A stretch of 64,000 bases of DNA from Dactylosporangium siamense. GTDB taxonomy: Bacteria; Actinomycetota; Actinomycetes; Mycobacteriales; Micromonosporaceae. The DNA lies in NCBI RefSeq assembly GCF_016862795.1, contig NZ_BONQ01000083.1:186001-250000 (forward strand), given 5' to 3'. Under the pieces are notes generated by a model, which was given only the letters and a program-made list of their open reading frames with translations, ran no database searches and was not told where the DNA came from. Position 1 is the first letter of the stretch. Each line of letters starts with the position of its first letter. The position numbers were made by a program, and so were the translations under genes. Below are positions 51,923 through 63,514 of this stretch, piece after piece.

Positions 51923-52684
51923 TCACGGCAGTTGCCAGCGCTGGCTCGTGCCGCCGGTGCACCGGGCGAGGAACGGCTGTGTGCCGCCCTTGCCGGTCAG
52001 GCACTGCTGGGACGAGCGGGCGACCAGCGTGCCCCGGGCGGTGTCCCACTGCTGTGCCGCGCCGCCGGTGCAGCGGGCCAGGACGAGGCGCAGCGCGGTC
52101 GGCTGCAGGCACTGGCCGGCCGTGCGCAGCGTGCTGTCGGCGGGGGCGGTCCAGGTCTGGGTGGTGGCGCCGGTGCAACCGTGCAGCTGGACCGCGCCGG
52201 TGCGGGCCTCCAGGCAGAGGCCGGCCGGGCCGACGAGCGGGCCGGCCGCGACCGGCGCAGGCCCGGGCGCGAGCCCCAGTGCCGCGGCGCCCGGCGCGGG
52301 CACGACCGCGACCTGCAGCTGGCCGGCCGGCGCGGCGGTGACCTCCGCCGCGACCGGCTCGGCGCCCGGCGCGGAGGTGGCGGGCCGGGCGCCGGCCTTC
52401 AGGGCGAGTCCGGTCGTGGCGAGGGTCAGGACCAGCACGGTCCAGGCCACCGCCGGGTAGTGCCCCGGTCCGCGGCCGGGGCGCGCCTGGTGGACGCCGT
52501 CGATGCGGTGGGTGTTCGGCTCGGCCACGGGCGGCGGCAGCAGGGTGGTCCAGGAGGAGTGCCGCGGGTGGTAGAGCGGCGGCACGGGTCGGTTCGCGGC
52601 GGGCGCGCTGTTGGGGTGCGCGGCCGGCGGGATCTCGTGGTGTGCGATGACTCTTACGTACGGGCGGACCAGGACGGGAGGCAT
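51923..52684 (-). CDS. Membrane-anchored ricin-type beta-trefoil lectin (CBM13) protein
   Basis: 253 residues. A ~75-residue Pro-rich cytoplasmic part with basic residues is followed by one helix (AVAWTVLVLTLATTGLAL), an Ala/Pro linker and a ~110-residue trefoil. Three subdomains are seen: GLCLEARTGAVQLHGCTG, QCLQPTALRLVLARCTGG and QCLTGKGGTQPFLARCTG, each ending in a QxW motif (QTW, QQW, QRW). Ricin-B lectins bind galactose- or xylose-containing glycans. Likely a surface sugar sensor or adhesion protein. Divergent from the beta-helix gene, sharing the operator-like palindromes between. Confidence 0.85.
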   Translation of the reverse strand: MPPVLVRPYVRVIAHHEIPPAAHPNSAPAANRPVPPLYHPRHSSWTTLLPPPVAEPNTHRIDGVHQARPGRGPGHYPAVAWTVLVLTLATTGLALKAGARPATSAPGAEPVAAEVTAAPAGQLQVAVVPAPGAAALGLAPGPAPVAAGPLVGPAGLCLEARTGAVQLHGCTGATTQTWTAPADSTLRTAGQCLQPTALRLVLARCTGGAAQQWDTARGTLVARSSQQCLTGKGGTQPFLARCTGGTSQRWQLP

Positions 52685-52768
52685 GCCGCGACGCTATCGG
52701 CCATCAGTGCGCACCGATGCGGTCCGGACCGGGTGAACCCGCAGAATCACCCTGCGTCTCACCCGGCC

Positions 52769-52783
52769 GTTGGAGCGCTTTCA
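52769..52783. promoter_or_regulatory. LacI/CebR-like palindrome, site 1
   Basis: TTGGAGCGCTTTCA has the AGCGCT core and matches 11 of 14 positions of the published Streptomyces CebR consensus TGGGAGCGCTCCCA. It is in the 378-bp control region (52685-53062) between the lectin gene and the beta-helix gene; I see no other gene there. Confidence 0.5.
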
Positions 52784-52955
52784 CGGGTGGTCCGGAAGAT
52801 CAGTCCGGCACGCATTCTCGAAACCCTTGCCCGGCACCACGGATGGATCGCACGGAACGTCCGTATTTCCACTGGAAGATCGATCGGTTCGCAGAAAATC
52901 GGGGGTGCCGGGACGTAGCGCACGGCCGATTTACACGGTAGAAACAACACTCTGG

Positions 52956-52969
52956 AGAGAGCGCTCTCA
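52956..52969. promoter_or_regulatory. LacI/CebR-like palindrome, site 2
   Basis: A perfect 12-bp palindrome GAGAGCGCTCTC (52957-52968), again 11 of 14 to the CebR-type consensus, about 95 bp before the beta-helix gene start. Two sites about 187 bp apart could allow looping repression. No LacI gene is in the window. Confidence 0.6.
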
Positions 52970-53062
52970 CGCCTGCGCCGACGCATTCCGCGATGCATCT
53001 CCTACACCCCTTCATATCCGTGTACCTCACACCCGCCCGCACGATCGAGAGGACGCACCCGT

Positions 53063-54961
53063 ATGACGATCCAGTCCGAGCATTCCGTGAGGCGGTGGGT
53101 CAGCCGTAGCACCATCGGCCGAGTGTTCGCGCTCAGCCTGGTCGCGACGACTGCCACCGCCACGATGGGGACGGCGGCCGTCGCGGCCCCGTCGACGCAC
53201 GGCGGGTCGCAGGACCTGGGCCCGAACGTCACCGTCTTCGACCCGAGCACGCCGGTCAGCGAGATCCAGGCGAAGCTCGACGCGACCTACGCCAAGCAGG
53301 TCGACAACGAGATGGGCACCGCGCGGTACGCCTACTACTTCAAGCCCGGCACGTACGGCACCGCCGACCAGCCGCTGCAGTTCAAGGTCGGCTACTACAC
53401 CGAGATCGCCGGCCTGGGCGCGAACCCCGGCGACGTCGTCATCAACGGCAAGGTCGAGGTGTACAACCGCTGCCTCGAGAACGGCGGCACCAGCAACTGC
53501 CTCGCGCTGGTCAACTTCTGGCGCACGCTGTCCAACCTGTCGATCAACGTCAACGGCAAGGGCCAGGACGGCTGCCGCGGCTCGGCCAACTTCTGGGCCG
53601 TGTCGCAGGCCGTCTCGCTGCGGCGCATCAACGTCACCGGCGGCAACCTGTCGCTGATGGACTACTGCACCGCGGGCCCGCAGTACGCCAGTGGCGGCTT
53701 CATCGCCGACTCGAAGGCCGGCACGATCGTCAACGGCTCCCAGCAGCAGTGGCTGACCCGCAACAGCGAGGTCGGCACCTGGTCCAACGGCGTGTGGAAC
53801 CAGGTCTTCGCGGGCGTCGTCGGCGCCCCTGACGACTCGGCCTTCCCGAACCCGCCGTACACCACGCTCGCGACCACCCCGATCAGCCGCGAGAAGCCGT
53901 ACCTCTTCGTCGACGCCAACGGCAAGTACAACGTCCGCGTGCCGTCGGCCGCGAAGAACACCAGCGGCACCACCTGGTCGGCCGGTCAGACCGCGGGCCG
54001 CACCATCCCGCTGTCGGACTTCTACGTCGCCAAGCCGGGCGACTCGGTCAGCAAGATCAACCTGGCGCTGCTCGCCGGCAAGAACCTGCTGCTCACCCCC
54101 GGCACGTACGACATCGCCCGCAGCATCGAGGTCCGCTGGCCCAACCAGGTGGTCCTCGGCATCGGTCACGCCACGCTGACCGCGGTCAACGGCTCCACCC
54201 CGCTCGAGATCGCGGACGTCCCCGGCATCATCGTCGCCGGCGTCACGATCGACGCGGGCACCAAGGAGTCCGACGTCCTGCTGCGCGTCGGCAAGGAGCA
54301 CAACTGGCTGCGCTTCAGCGACCCGAAGAACCCGACCACGCTGTCGGACGTTTACTTCCGCGTCGGCGGCCCGCACATCGGCAAGACCGACACCGCGCTC
54401 CAGGTCAACAGCGACAACGTGCTCATCGACCACACCTGGGTGTGGCGCGGTGACCACGGCGTCGAGGGCTTCACGGGCGGCGTCAACGGCGACAACCAGC
54501 GCTGGGTCACCAACACCGGCCGCTACGGCGCCGTCATCAACGGCGACAACGTGACCGCGACCGGCCTCTTCGTCGAGCACTTCCAGAAGTACAACACCGT
54601 CTGGAACGGCGAGCACGGCACCACGGTCCTGTACCAGAACGAGCTGCCGTACGACCCGCCGACGCAGGCCGACTGGATGAACGGCACCGTCGAGGGCTAC
54701 GCCGGCTACAAGGTCAACAACAAGGTGAAGTTCCACAACCTCTACGGCGCCGGTGTCTACGTCTTCAACCAGAACAACCCGACGATCCACACCGAGAACG
54801 GCTTCGAGGTCCCCTCGACGCCCGGCGTCAAGCTGCACCACATCATGACCGTCAACCTCAGCGCCGGCATCATCGACCACGTCGTCAACGGCGTGGGCGA
54901 CCCGGCCGACACCACCAAGATCGGCGTGCCGGTCTACCTCGCGGACTACCCGGCCGCGTAA
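53063..54961 (+). CDS. Secreted right-handed beta-helix protein, glycan-active candidate
   Basis: 632 residues with an N-terminal signal peptide (VFALSLVATTATATMGTAAV, cleavage near VAA-A). The body has pectate-lyase/GH-like beta-helix features: YYFKPGTYGT, NGKVEVYNRC, a mid-protein second PGTYDIARSIEVRWPNQVVL repeat, VLIDHTWVWRGDHG and a terminal set of strands. Proteins of this type are often labelled adenylyl cyclase or coagulation factor 5/8-type by transfer without basis; no nucleotide-cyclase motif is seen. Asn-rich turns and few Lys fit export. With the CebR-like sites upstream, a sugar-induced polysaccharide-degrading role is likely. A strong terminator follows. Confidence 0.82.
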   Translation: MTIQSEHSVRRWVSRSTIGRVFALSLVATTATATMGTAAVAAPSTHGGSQDLGPNVTVFDPSTPVSEIQAKLDATYAKQVDNEMGTARYAYYFKPGTYGTADQPLQFKVGYYTEIAGLGANPGDVVINGKVEVYNRCLENGGTSNCLALVNFWRTLSNLSINVNGKGQDGCRGSANFWAVSQAVSLRRINVTGGNLSLMDYCTAGPQYASGGFIADSKAGTIVNGSQQQWLTRNSEVGTWSNGVWNQVFAGVVGAPDDSAFPNPPYTTLATTPISREKPYLFVDANGKYNVRVPSAAKNTSGTTWSAGQTAGRTIPLSDFYVAKPGDSVSKINLALLAGKNLLLTPGTYDIARSIEVRWPNQVVLGIGHATLTAVNGSTPLEIADVPGIIVAGVTIDAGTKESDVLLRVGKEHNWLRFSDPKNPTTLSDVYFRVGGPHIGKTDTALQVNSDNVLIDHTWVWRGDHGVEGFTGGVNGDNQRWVTNTGRYGAVINGDNVTATGLFVEHFQKYNTVWNGEHGTTVLYQNELPYDPPTQADWMNGTVEGYAGYKVNNKVKFHNLYGAGVYVFNQNNPTIHTENGFEVPSTPGVKLHHIMTVNLSAGIIDHVVNGVGDPADTTKIGVPVYLADYPAA

Positions 54962-54976
54962 CACCACAGCACCAAA

Positions 54977-55009
54977 AGGGGCCCGTCGCGTGCATCGCGA
55001 CGGGCCCTT
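54977..55009 (+). terminator. Terminator of the beta-helix gene
   Basis: A 12-bp perfect GGGCCCGTCGCG stem with TGCAT loop, flanked by AAAA and CTTG, starting 16 bp after the TAA. It also faces the convergent DUF1801 gene and may be bidirectional. Confidence 0.88.
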
Positions 55010-55026
55010 GCCTGTGCCGTCGACCG

Positions 55027-55482
55027 TCAGCTCACTGCCTGCTTCACGAGGGCGGCGATGCGGGTCTCGTCCGCCTTGGTCAGCGTGGTCAGCGCGAAGT
55101 ACGCGGCCCACATGCTGCCCTCGTCCAGGTTGGCCTCGTCGCTGAAGCCGAGCGTCGCGTAGCGGGTCTTGAACTTCGCCGCGCTCTGGAAGAACAGGAC
55201 GACCTTGCCGTCACGGGCGTAGGCGGGCATGCCGTACCAGAGCTTCGGGGTGAGGACCGGCGCGTTCGCCTTGACGATGGCGTGGATGCGCTCGGCGGTC
55301 ACGCGGTCGGCGTCGGACATCTCGGCGATCTTGGCGAGGACCTCCGGCTCGGTGTCGGCCTTGGCGCCGCGGCGGGCGGTCGACTTGAGCTCCTTGGCGC
55401 GTTCCTTCATGGCACCGCGCTCGTCCTCGGTGAAACCCTCGTGCTTCGTGGTGGCGGTGGTGGTGTTCTTCGTGGTCGCCAT
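55027..55482 (-). CDS. DUF1801-domain protein
   Basis: 151 residues. A Lys/Thr-rich N-terminal tail and charged linker (FTEDERGAMKERAKELKSTA) precede the DUF1801 fold: ERIHAIVKANAPVLTPKLWY, GMPAYARDGKVVLFFQ and KFKTRYATLGFSDEANLDEG. The family includes the YdhG iron-chaperone-like fold; function is not established. Followed downstream by the beta-helix terminator; the CMD-like gene lies upstream by 48 bp and may share the transcript. Confidence 0.9.
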   Translation of the reverse strand: MATTKNTTTATTKHEGFTEDERGAMKERAKELKSTARRGAKADTEPEVLAKIAEMSDADRVTAERIHAIVKANAPVLTPKLWYGMPAYARDGKVVLFFQSAAKFKTRYATLGFSDEANLDEGSMWAAYFALTTLTKADETRIAALVKQAVS

Positions 55483-55530
55483 GATGACGTTCCTTTCGGA
55501 TCGGAAAAGACGGGTTGGAGGAGGGCGGGA

Positions 55531-55986
55531 CTACCAGGCACCGGCCTGCTGGCGGGTCGGCACGTTGAGCCGGTTGAACGTGTTCGTGATCGCGATGTTG
55601 AGCAGCAGCGCGGCCAGTTCCTTCTGGTCGAAGTGCTTGGCCGCCATGTCCCACACCTGGTCCGGCACCGGGTCGGCCCGGTCGGCGAGCCTCGTCACGG
55701 CCTCGGTCAGGGCGAGCGCGGCGCGCTCCTCGTCGCTGAACCAGGGCGTCTCCCGCCACGCGGCGACGGCGTCCACCTGTTCCACGGTCGCGCCGTTGCG
55801 GCGGGCCTGACCGGCGCCGCCCGCCACGCACGGCCCGCAGCCGTTGATCTGGCTGGCCCGCAGGTGGCTCAGCGCCAGCAGCTTGCCGTCGACCCCGGCA
55901 CCGGCGACGGCCCGGCTGACGGCCATCAGGGCCTCCATGGCCTCGGGGATCAGCATCGCCGGGTTCGGCATCCGTTCGGTCGGCAT
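55531..55986 (-). CDS. Carboxymuconolactone decarboxylase-like (AhpD-fold) protein, atypical site
   Basis: 151 residues. All-helical AhpD-like sequence with HLRASQINGCGPCVAGGAG, the Cys pair at C50 and C53. In classical AhpD the motif is CxxCxxxH; here the His position is Gly57, so the usual proton relay is missing. The rest (ALALTEAVTRLADRADPVPD, ELAALLLNIAITNTFNRLNV) is normal for the family. Could still be a thiol oxidoreductase or be degenerate. The upstream region also holds the divergent STAND regulator promoter. Confidence 0.88.
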   Translation of the reverse strand: MPTERMPNPAMLIPEAMEALMAVSRAVAGAGVDGKLLALSHLRASQINGCGPCVAGGAGQARRNGATVEQVDAVAAWRETPWFSDEERAALALTEAVTRLADRADPVPDQVWDMAAKHFDQKELAALLLNIAITNTFNRLNVPTRQQAGAW

Positions 55987-56158
55987 CTCGTGCTCCTCTG
56001 TGCGGTGGCGGTGGTGCGGTGGCGCTCGCTGACAGGACCCATCGGATCACCGGGGCGCCCCGCACCGCGTGGGCCGTGGGACACCGTGGGACAGTGGAGA
56101 TCCGCCTGACCTGCACAAACAGGCCGCCGATCCGTTGCCGTAGGGCGGGACGGGTACG

Positions 56159-58396
56159 GTGTTGCACGTGTCCGGCCCGCAAGAACAGCTGGTGGCCCAG
56201 CTCGCCAGGATCAAAGACCTGAGTGGACTCAGCCTCCGGGCGCTCGCCACCCAGGCGGGCCTGAGCAGCTCGTCGCTGTCCCGATACCTGACCGGCAGGC
56301 TGGTGCCGCCGTGGGAGGCGGTCGTGGCCCTGTGCAAGGCCGTCGGCCGGGACCCCCGCCCGCTGCGCCCGGTGTGGGCCGAGGCGACCAAGGCCGGCGC
56401 GGCGCCCGCGCCGCGGCGCAACGACCTGCCGGCCGACCTGTTCGACTTCACCGGCCGGGAGGCGGAGTCAGCGCAGGTCGAGGAGCTGCTCCGCACCGCC
56501 GGCGCGGTCGCGATCGACGGCATGGCGGGCGTGGGCAAGACCAGCCTGGCCGTGCACGTCGCGCACCGGCTCGCCGCCGCGTATCCGGACGGCGGGCTCT
56601 ACCTGGACCTGCACGGCTTCACCCCGGGCCAGGAGCCGCTCGAACCGCTCGCGGCGCTGGGCCGGCTGCTGGCCGCGCTGGAGATCACGCATCCGCCGGC
56701 CGGCGCCGTCGAACGTGCGGCGCTGTGGCGCTCGGAGCTGTCCCGCCGGCGGGCGCTCGTCGTGCTCGACAACGCCGTCGACGCGGAGCAGGTGCGCCCG
56801 CTGCTGCCCGGCGCGGGCAGGTCCGCGCTCCTGGTCACCAGCCGGAACCGCCTGGTCAGCCTGGACGGCGTGCCACCGGTGTCGGTGGAGCCCTTCACGA
56901 CCGGCGACGCGGCCGACCTGTTCGGCCGGGCGGCGGGCCTCGGGGCCACCGACGACCAAGCGGTCGGTCAGGTGCTCCAGCAGTGCGGCGGGCTCCCCCT
57001 GGCGCTGCGGATGGCCGGTGCCCGCCTGCGTCACCGGCCCGGCTGGACCGTGGCGGTCCTCGCGGAGCGGCTGCGCGACACCGCCGGCCGCTTCGACGCG
57101 GTGTTCGGCATGTCCCTGCATCAGCTCGACCCGGCGCAGCGCCGCATGTTCCGGCTGCTCGGCGTCCTGCCCGGCGCCGACTTCGACGCGGCGGTGGCGG
57201 GCGCGCTGGCCGATGTGCCCGCCGGGCGGCTCGGCGCGGTCCTCGACGAGCTGGTCGACGCCCACCTGCTGCAGGAGCTGGCGCCCGGGCGGTTCCGGAT
57301 GCACGACCTGATCCGGCAGTATGCGGCCGACCTCGCCGACGACGAGGAACCGCAGGCCGACGCCGCGCTGCGCCGGGTCGTGCACCACTACCTGGCGCAG
57401 GCCGTGGCCCACGATCGGATGCTGCCCTCGCCGCAGCGCCCGCAGCCGGCGGCGGGCAACCCGGCGGAGGCGCTGGCCTGGTTCGACCTCGAATACGTCA
57501 ACCTGGTCGCCGGCTTCGACGCCGCGGTGCGGCTCGGCGTCGACGAGGTGGTCGCGGAGCTGCCGCAGGCCATGCGGGTCTGGTTCTTCCGGCACCGCGG
57601 CACCGACGATCAGACCCGGCTGCTCCAGGCGGCCGCCGACGCCGCCGCCCGGCTCGGCCGCCACCAGGAGCGGGCGGCGCTGCTGTCGGACCTCGGCTTC
57701 GCGCTCGCCGCCGCCGGGCGCCTGGCCGAGGCGCTTGCCGCCTATGAGGTCGCCGAGGGCGAAGGACCGGACGACGAGTTCGCGGCCGGCCTGGCGCTGC
57801 GGACCGGCCTGGCGCGCCGGGACCTCGGTGACCTCGAAGCGGCCCAGGAGCAGCTGCGGCGGGCCCGCGAGCTGTTCGAGAAGCTCGGCCGCCCAGCCGG
57901 GCAGTCGCAGGCCCTCGCCTTCGAAGGCTGGGTGACGCTGCGCCTGGGGCGGCGCGCCGAGGCCGTCGACCTGGCCCGGGCGTCCGTCGCCCTGGCGGCC
58001 GGGCCGGGCCGGGTCACCGGGTTGGTCACGCTCGGCCTCGCGGTGGAGGATCCGGCGGAGTCGCTGCGGACGCTCCACGAGGCGCTGCGGCTGTCCGAGG
58101 AGCACAACCTGCAGCACAACCAGGCGTGGTGCCACAACGCGCTCGGGGTCGCGCTGCGCGGCATGGGCTCGCTCGACGAGGCGCTCGAGCACCACCGGCG
58201 GGCGGTCGCGCTGCTGGAGCCCCTCGCCGAGGTCCAGCTGGAGATCGACTGCCGGCACGAGTACGCCGAGACGTGCCGAATGGCGGGCCGCCCCGACGAG
58301 GCCCTGGCGCTCCTCGACCGGATCGTCGCGCTGGCGCGTGAGCTGGGCCGCCCGCACGACGAACAGCTCGCCCGGGCGGCCCGGCAGAAGATCTAG
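56159..58396 (+). CDS. XRE-NB-ARC-TPR (STAND) regulator, canonical form
   Basis: 745 residues from a GTG at 56159; a GTG three codons on is possible. HTH at ~15-55 (LSLRALATQAGLSSSSLSRY), Walker A GMAGVGKTS (~120-128), Walker B LVVLDNAVDAEQVRPLLPG, then LLVTSRN, GLPLALRMAGARLRHRP, winged helix (FRMHDLIRQYAADLADD) and TPR-like repeats to the end (ALAAYEVAEGEGPDDEF, SLDEALEHHRRAVALLEP). It is the same architecture as the gene at 29401 but without its insertions, so it serves as an internal reference. Probably an ATP-gated transcriptional regulator; ligand and targets unknown. Confidence 0.92.
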   Translation: MLHVSGPQEQLVAQLARIKDLSGLSLRALATQAGLSSSSLSRYLTGRLVPPWEAVVALCKAVGRDPRPLRPVWAEATKAGAAPAPRRNDLPADLFDFTGREAESAQVEELLRTAGAVAIDGMAGVGKTSLAVHVAHRLAAAYPDGGLYLDLHGFTPGQEPLEPLAALGRLLAALEITHPPAGAVERAALWRSELSRRRALVVLDNAVDAEQVRPLLPGAGRSALLVTSRNRLVSLDGVPPVSVEPFTTGDAADLFGRAAGLGATDDQAVGQVLQQCGGLPLALRMAGARLRHRPGWTVAVLAERLRDTAGRFDAVFGMSLHQLDPAQRRMFRLLGVLPGADFDAAVAGALADVPAGRLGAVLDELVDAHLLQELAPGRFRMHDLIRQYAADLADDEEPQADAALRRVVHHYLAQAVAHDRMLPSPQRPQPAAGNPAEALAWFDLEYVNLVAGFDAAVRLGVDEVVAELPQAMRVWFFRHRGTDDQTRLLQAAADAAARLGRHQERAALLSDLGFALAAAGRLAEALAAYEVAEGEGPDDEFAAGLALRTGLARRDLGDLEAAQEQLRRARELFEKLGRPAGQSQALAFEGWVTLRLGRRAEAVDLARASVALAAGPGRVTGLVTLGLAVEDPAESLRTLHEALRLSEEHNLQHNQAWCHNALGVALRGMGSLDEALEHHRRAVALLEPLAEVQLEIDCRHEYAETCRMAGRPDEALALLDRIVALARELGRPHDEQLARAARQKI

Positions 58397-58460
58397 AGCA
58401 CGAGCCCGCCGTTCACCGCGCGGCCAGGTCTGGTGCCGCGACGTGGCCGAGCTGATCGGT

Positions 58461-59825
58461 TCAGTCCACCAGGGCCGGGATGGCCGAGAAGGCGTTGTCC
58501 GGGTCGTATCGGCGCTTGGCGGCCAGGAGCCGGTCGAGGTTGCCGGCGAACGAGTCGCGGGCCCGCGCGTCGTCGTCGGGGCCGAGCAGGTTGGGGTAGG
58601 CGCCCGGCAGCGAGACCGGGTCCAGCCCGGCCACCACCGAGTCGGCCCAGGCCCGGTGCCGGTCGGCGGCGTCGGTGGGCGGGTACACCGCGATCACCTC
58701 GACGACCTGGTGCGGCACCCGGTTCGCGAACGCGGTCGCGGCCGGGTCGACCCGCGCCGCGGCGCCGTGGAACCGGTTGACGATCAGCGTCGAGAACGGC
58801 GAGGAGATCTCCGCGGCCGCGGCGATCAGCGCGTCGGCGGCGACCGGCGACACCGAGGGGAGCCAGCGGCTGCGCAGCAGGTAGTGGTTGCCCTCGACGA
58901 TGTTGGCGTCGAACATGCCGAGCGCGGCGACGTACGGCATCACGCCGACCTGGTCGACGAACGGGTGGCCGAGGGCGCGCAGCTTGGCGATCGCCCGCTC
59001 GCCGGCGGCCAGGTCGGCGCCGGACCAGAACGGGCACAGGAACGTCATCGGCCCGTCCGGGCCGGGCAGGAACCCGGTCATGACGGTCAGCTCGTCGGGC
59101 GCGCCGGCGACGATCTCGGCGTAGCCGGCGAGGACCGCGCCGGCCTCGGCGAACGGGAACAGCAGCATGCCGGCGAGCACGGTGGGCAGGTCGTGCAGCC
59201 GGAACCGCAGGTCGGTGACGACGCCGAAGTTGCCGCCGCCGCCGCGCAGCGCCCACCACAGCTCGGGGTCACCGTCCGGCCCGGCGGTCACGGTGCTGCC
59301 GTCGGCGAGGACGACATCGGCGCCGAGCAGGTTGTCCAGGGCCAGCCCGAAGCGGCCGATCAGCGGCCCGTACCCACCGGCGGTGGTGAGCCCGGCCACC
59401 CCGACGGAACGCACGACGCCGGTGGCGGTGACCAGGCCGTGCGGTGCCGTGGCGGCGAGCAGGTCGTCGGTCGTCGCGCCGCCCTGCACGGTGACGGTGC
59501 GCCCGGCCGGGTCGGCGGTCGCATCCCGCATCCCGGTGAGGTCGATGACGAGCCCGCCGTCGCGCAGGGCCCGGCCGGCCCAGTCGTGACCGCCGGCCCG
59601 CACGGACAGCGGCAGCCCGGCGTCGCGGGCGGCCAGGACGGCGGCGGCGACCTCGGCCGTGTCGCGGCACCGGGCGATCAGGGCCGGCCGGCGCGTCACG
59701 GCCGCGTTCCAGACCTTCCGGGCGCCGTCGAACCCGCCGTCGTCCGGCAGCAGGAGGCGTTCGCCGAGCCGTGGCCGGAGCGCCCGGACGGCGGTGTCGA
59801 TGTCGGCTGCACTGATGGCGGTCAT
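58461..59825 (-). CDS. FAD-linked oxidase with BBE domain
   Basis: 454 residues from the ATG at 59825 with GGGGAG before it. The FAD-binding region shows SVRAGGHDWAG, whose His is the usual 8-alpha-histidyl flavin link, and VRSVGVAGLTTAGGYGPLIG. The Cys used by bicovalent family members is absent, so a monocovalent flavin is expected. LRGGGGNFGVVTDL and the C-terminal BBE segment (YPNLLGPDDDARARDSF, NLDRLLAAKRRYDPDNAF) follow. Such enzymes oxidise alcohols, sugars or alkaloid-like metabolites. No signal peptide. Confidence 0.93.
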   Translation of the reverse strand: MTAISAADIDTAVRALRPRLGERLLLPDDGGFDGARKVWNAAVTRRPALIARCRDTAEVAAAVLAARDAGLPLSVRAGGHDWAGRALRDGGLVIDLTGMRDATADPAGRTVTVQGGATTDDLLAATAPHGLVTATGVVRSVGVAGLTTAGGYGPLIGRFGLALDNLLGADVVLADGSTVTAGPDGDPELWWALRGGGGNFGVVTDLRFRLHDLPTVLAGMLLFPFAEAGAVLAGYAEIVAGAPDELTVMTGFLPGPDGPMTFLCPFWSGADLAAGERAIAKLRALGHPFVDQVGVMPYVAALGMFDANIVEGNHYLLRSRWLPSVSPVAADALIAAAAEISSPFSTLIVNRFHGAAARVDPAATAFANRVPHQVVEVIAVYPPTDAADRHRAWADSVVAGLDPVSLPGAYPNLLGPDDDARARDSFAGNLDRLLAAKRRYDPDNAFSAIPALVD

Positions 59826-59958
59826 GGCGGCTCCCCGGTGGATTGGTGCGGCGACGGTACCGCGCACCTCACCATCCGTGCCGTCACGAACACGACGCGC
59901 TGCGATTGAACCGGTGCCGGCGCACAGCCGTACGCCGCGTCATAGACGGGTGTCACGC

Positions 59959-60546
59959 ATGGCTGTCACGATGAACAGCATGTCCGGACGTCTGCAGCAG
60001 CAGCCGAACATCGGCCATTACGCGCTGCTCGCGCTCATCCCCCCGGCCGCCGGTCTTCTCGTCTGGCGGGCTTCGGAACACTTGGCCGGCCACGGGTACG
60101 GCTGGGTCATCATCGGCGGTGGCGTCCTCATCGGGGTCGCGACCGCGGCGGTCTGGGCCCGGCGAATACGGACCAGCGTCTCCGCGTCGCTGGTGGCCAC
60201 GGGGTTCGTCGTCGAGTTCATCGGCGAGCTGATCCGCAAGGACGGGCCGGCGGACGCGATCGGGTTCGCCGAGGGGCTGCTGGCGGGAGGGCTCCTGGTC
60301 TGCGAGGTGGTGCTCGCGCTGTGGCTGCACGGTAACTACCGCCTGGAGGTCGGCCACCGCGTCCGGGTCTGGCTGCTCGAGGGCGAGACCGGCGACGACC
60401 CGGAGTACTACCAGGCGATCTGCGAGTGCACGTGGCACAGCGAGCGGTTCGCGATGGAGGTCGGCGACGACTCGGAGGAGCGCGCCTTCGCGGCCGCCCA
60501 CGGGCACAGCCCGACCGTCCGCACGGACATCGCGATGCGGCACTGA
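59959..60546 (+). CDS. Membrane protein of unknown function
   Basis: 195 residues from the ATG at 59959; ATGs at 59971 and 59980 are alternatives. Three to four helices are visible (ALLALIPPAAGLLVW, WVIIGGGVLIGVATAAVW, SASLVATGFVVEFIGEL, LLAGGLLVCEVVLALWL), followed by a ~70-residue acidic cytoplasmic tail (LEGETGDDPEYYQAICECTW, EVGDDSEERAF). The CEC pair in the tail might bind metal. I do not recognise the family. Convergent with katG across a hairpin. Confidence 0.7.
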   Translation: MAVTMNSMSGRLQQQPNIGHYALLALIPPAAGLLVWRASEHLAGHGYGWVIIGGGVLIGVATAAVWARRIRTSVSASLVATGFVVEFIGELIRKDGPADAIGFAEGLLAGGLLVCEVVLALWLHGNYRLEVGHRVRVWLLEGETGDDPEYYQAICECTWHSERFAMEVGDDSEERAFAAAHGHSPTVRTDIAMRH

Positions 60547-60551
60547 GGCGC

Positions 60552-60587
60552 GACGGCCGGCCGACCACCACGGGTCGACCGGCCGTC
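60552..60587. terminator. Bidirectional terminator between membrane-protein and katG genes
   Basis: Imperfect stem GACGGCCGG...CCGGCCGTC with one mismatch and an extra GACC/GGTC step, in the 60-bp gap between convergent genes. A direct repeat GCAGATCAGG occurs twice next to it. Confidence 0.7.
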
Positions 60588-60606
60588 AGGGCAGATCAGG
60601 AGCAGA

Positions 60607-63292
<2,686 letters not shown>

Positions 63293-63299
63293 GCGATCA

Positions 63300-63329
63300 A
63301 CACTAGGCCACTTGTCTGGAACAGTTCAA
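63300..63329 (-). promoter_or_regulatory. furA-katG promoter with overlapping FurA-type box, probably leaderless
   Basis: On the minus strand: -35 TTGAAC (63324-63329), 18 bp, -10 TAGTGT (63300-63305), then 7 bp to the GTG, placing +1 at the start codon. ACTTG and CAAGT arms flank the -35 (63310-63331), and the element resembles the AT-rich FurA operator over the -35 of mycobacterial furA. Confidence 0.7.
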
Positions 63330-63514
63330 GTTTTCGGCCGGCGCGTTTGCAAAACTCACCCTCGCCCGCGCGGACCGCACAAGCCGGGGCGCCACCTGCC
63401 GTTTCGGCTGGTGAAGCCCCCTGCTGCCGGGATGCTTCGACGCCGGTCGACTGAAGACCCGTGCCGGCTCCTCAGTCGTCGTGATGCCGCTCGTGCTGCT
63501 GGGCAACGCCGGGT

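Noticed and set aside
53063-54961. Adenylyl cyclase, a label often given to such proteins
   Set aside because: No cyclase motif or metal-binding Asp pair; a signal peptide and beta-helix pattern argue for an extracellular glycan-active role.
53027-55111. 694-codon minus-strand frame opposite the beta-helix gene
   Set aside because: Low-complexity Val/Asp/Arg peptide with no start site; the plus-strand gene has a signal peptide and terminator.
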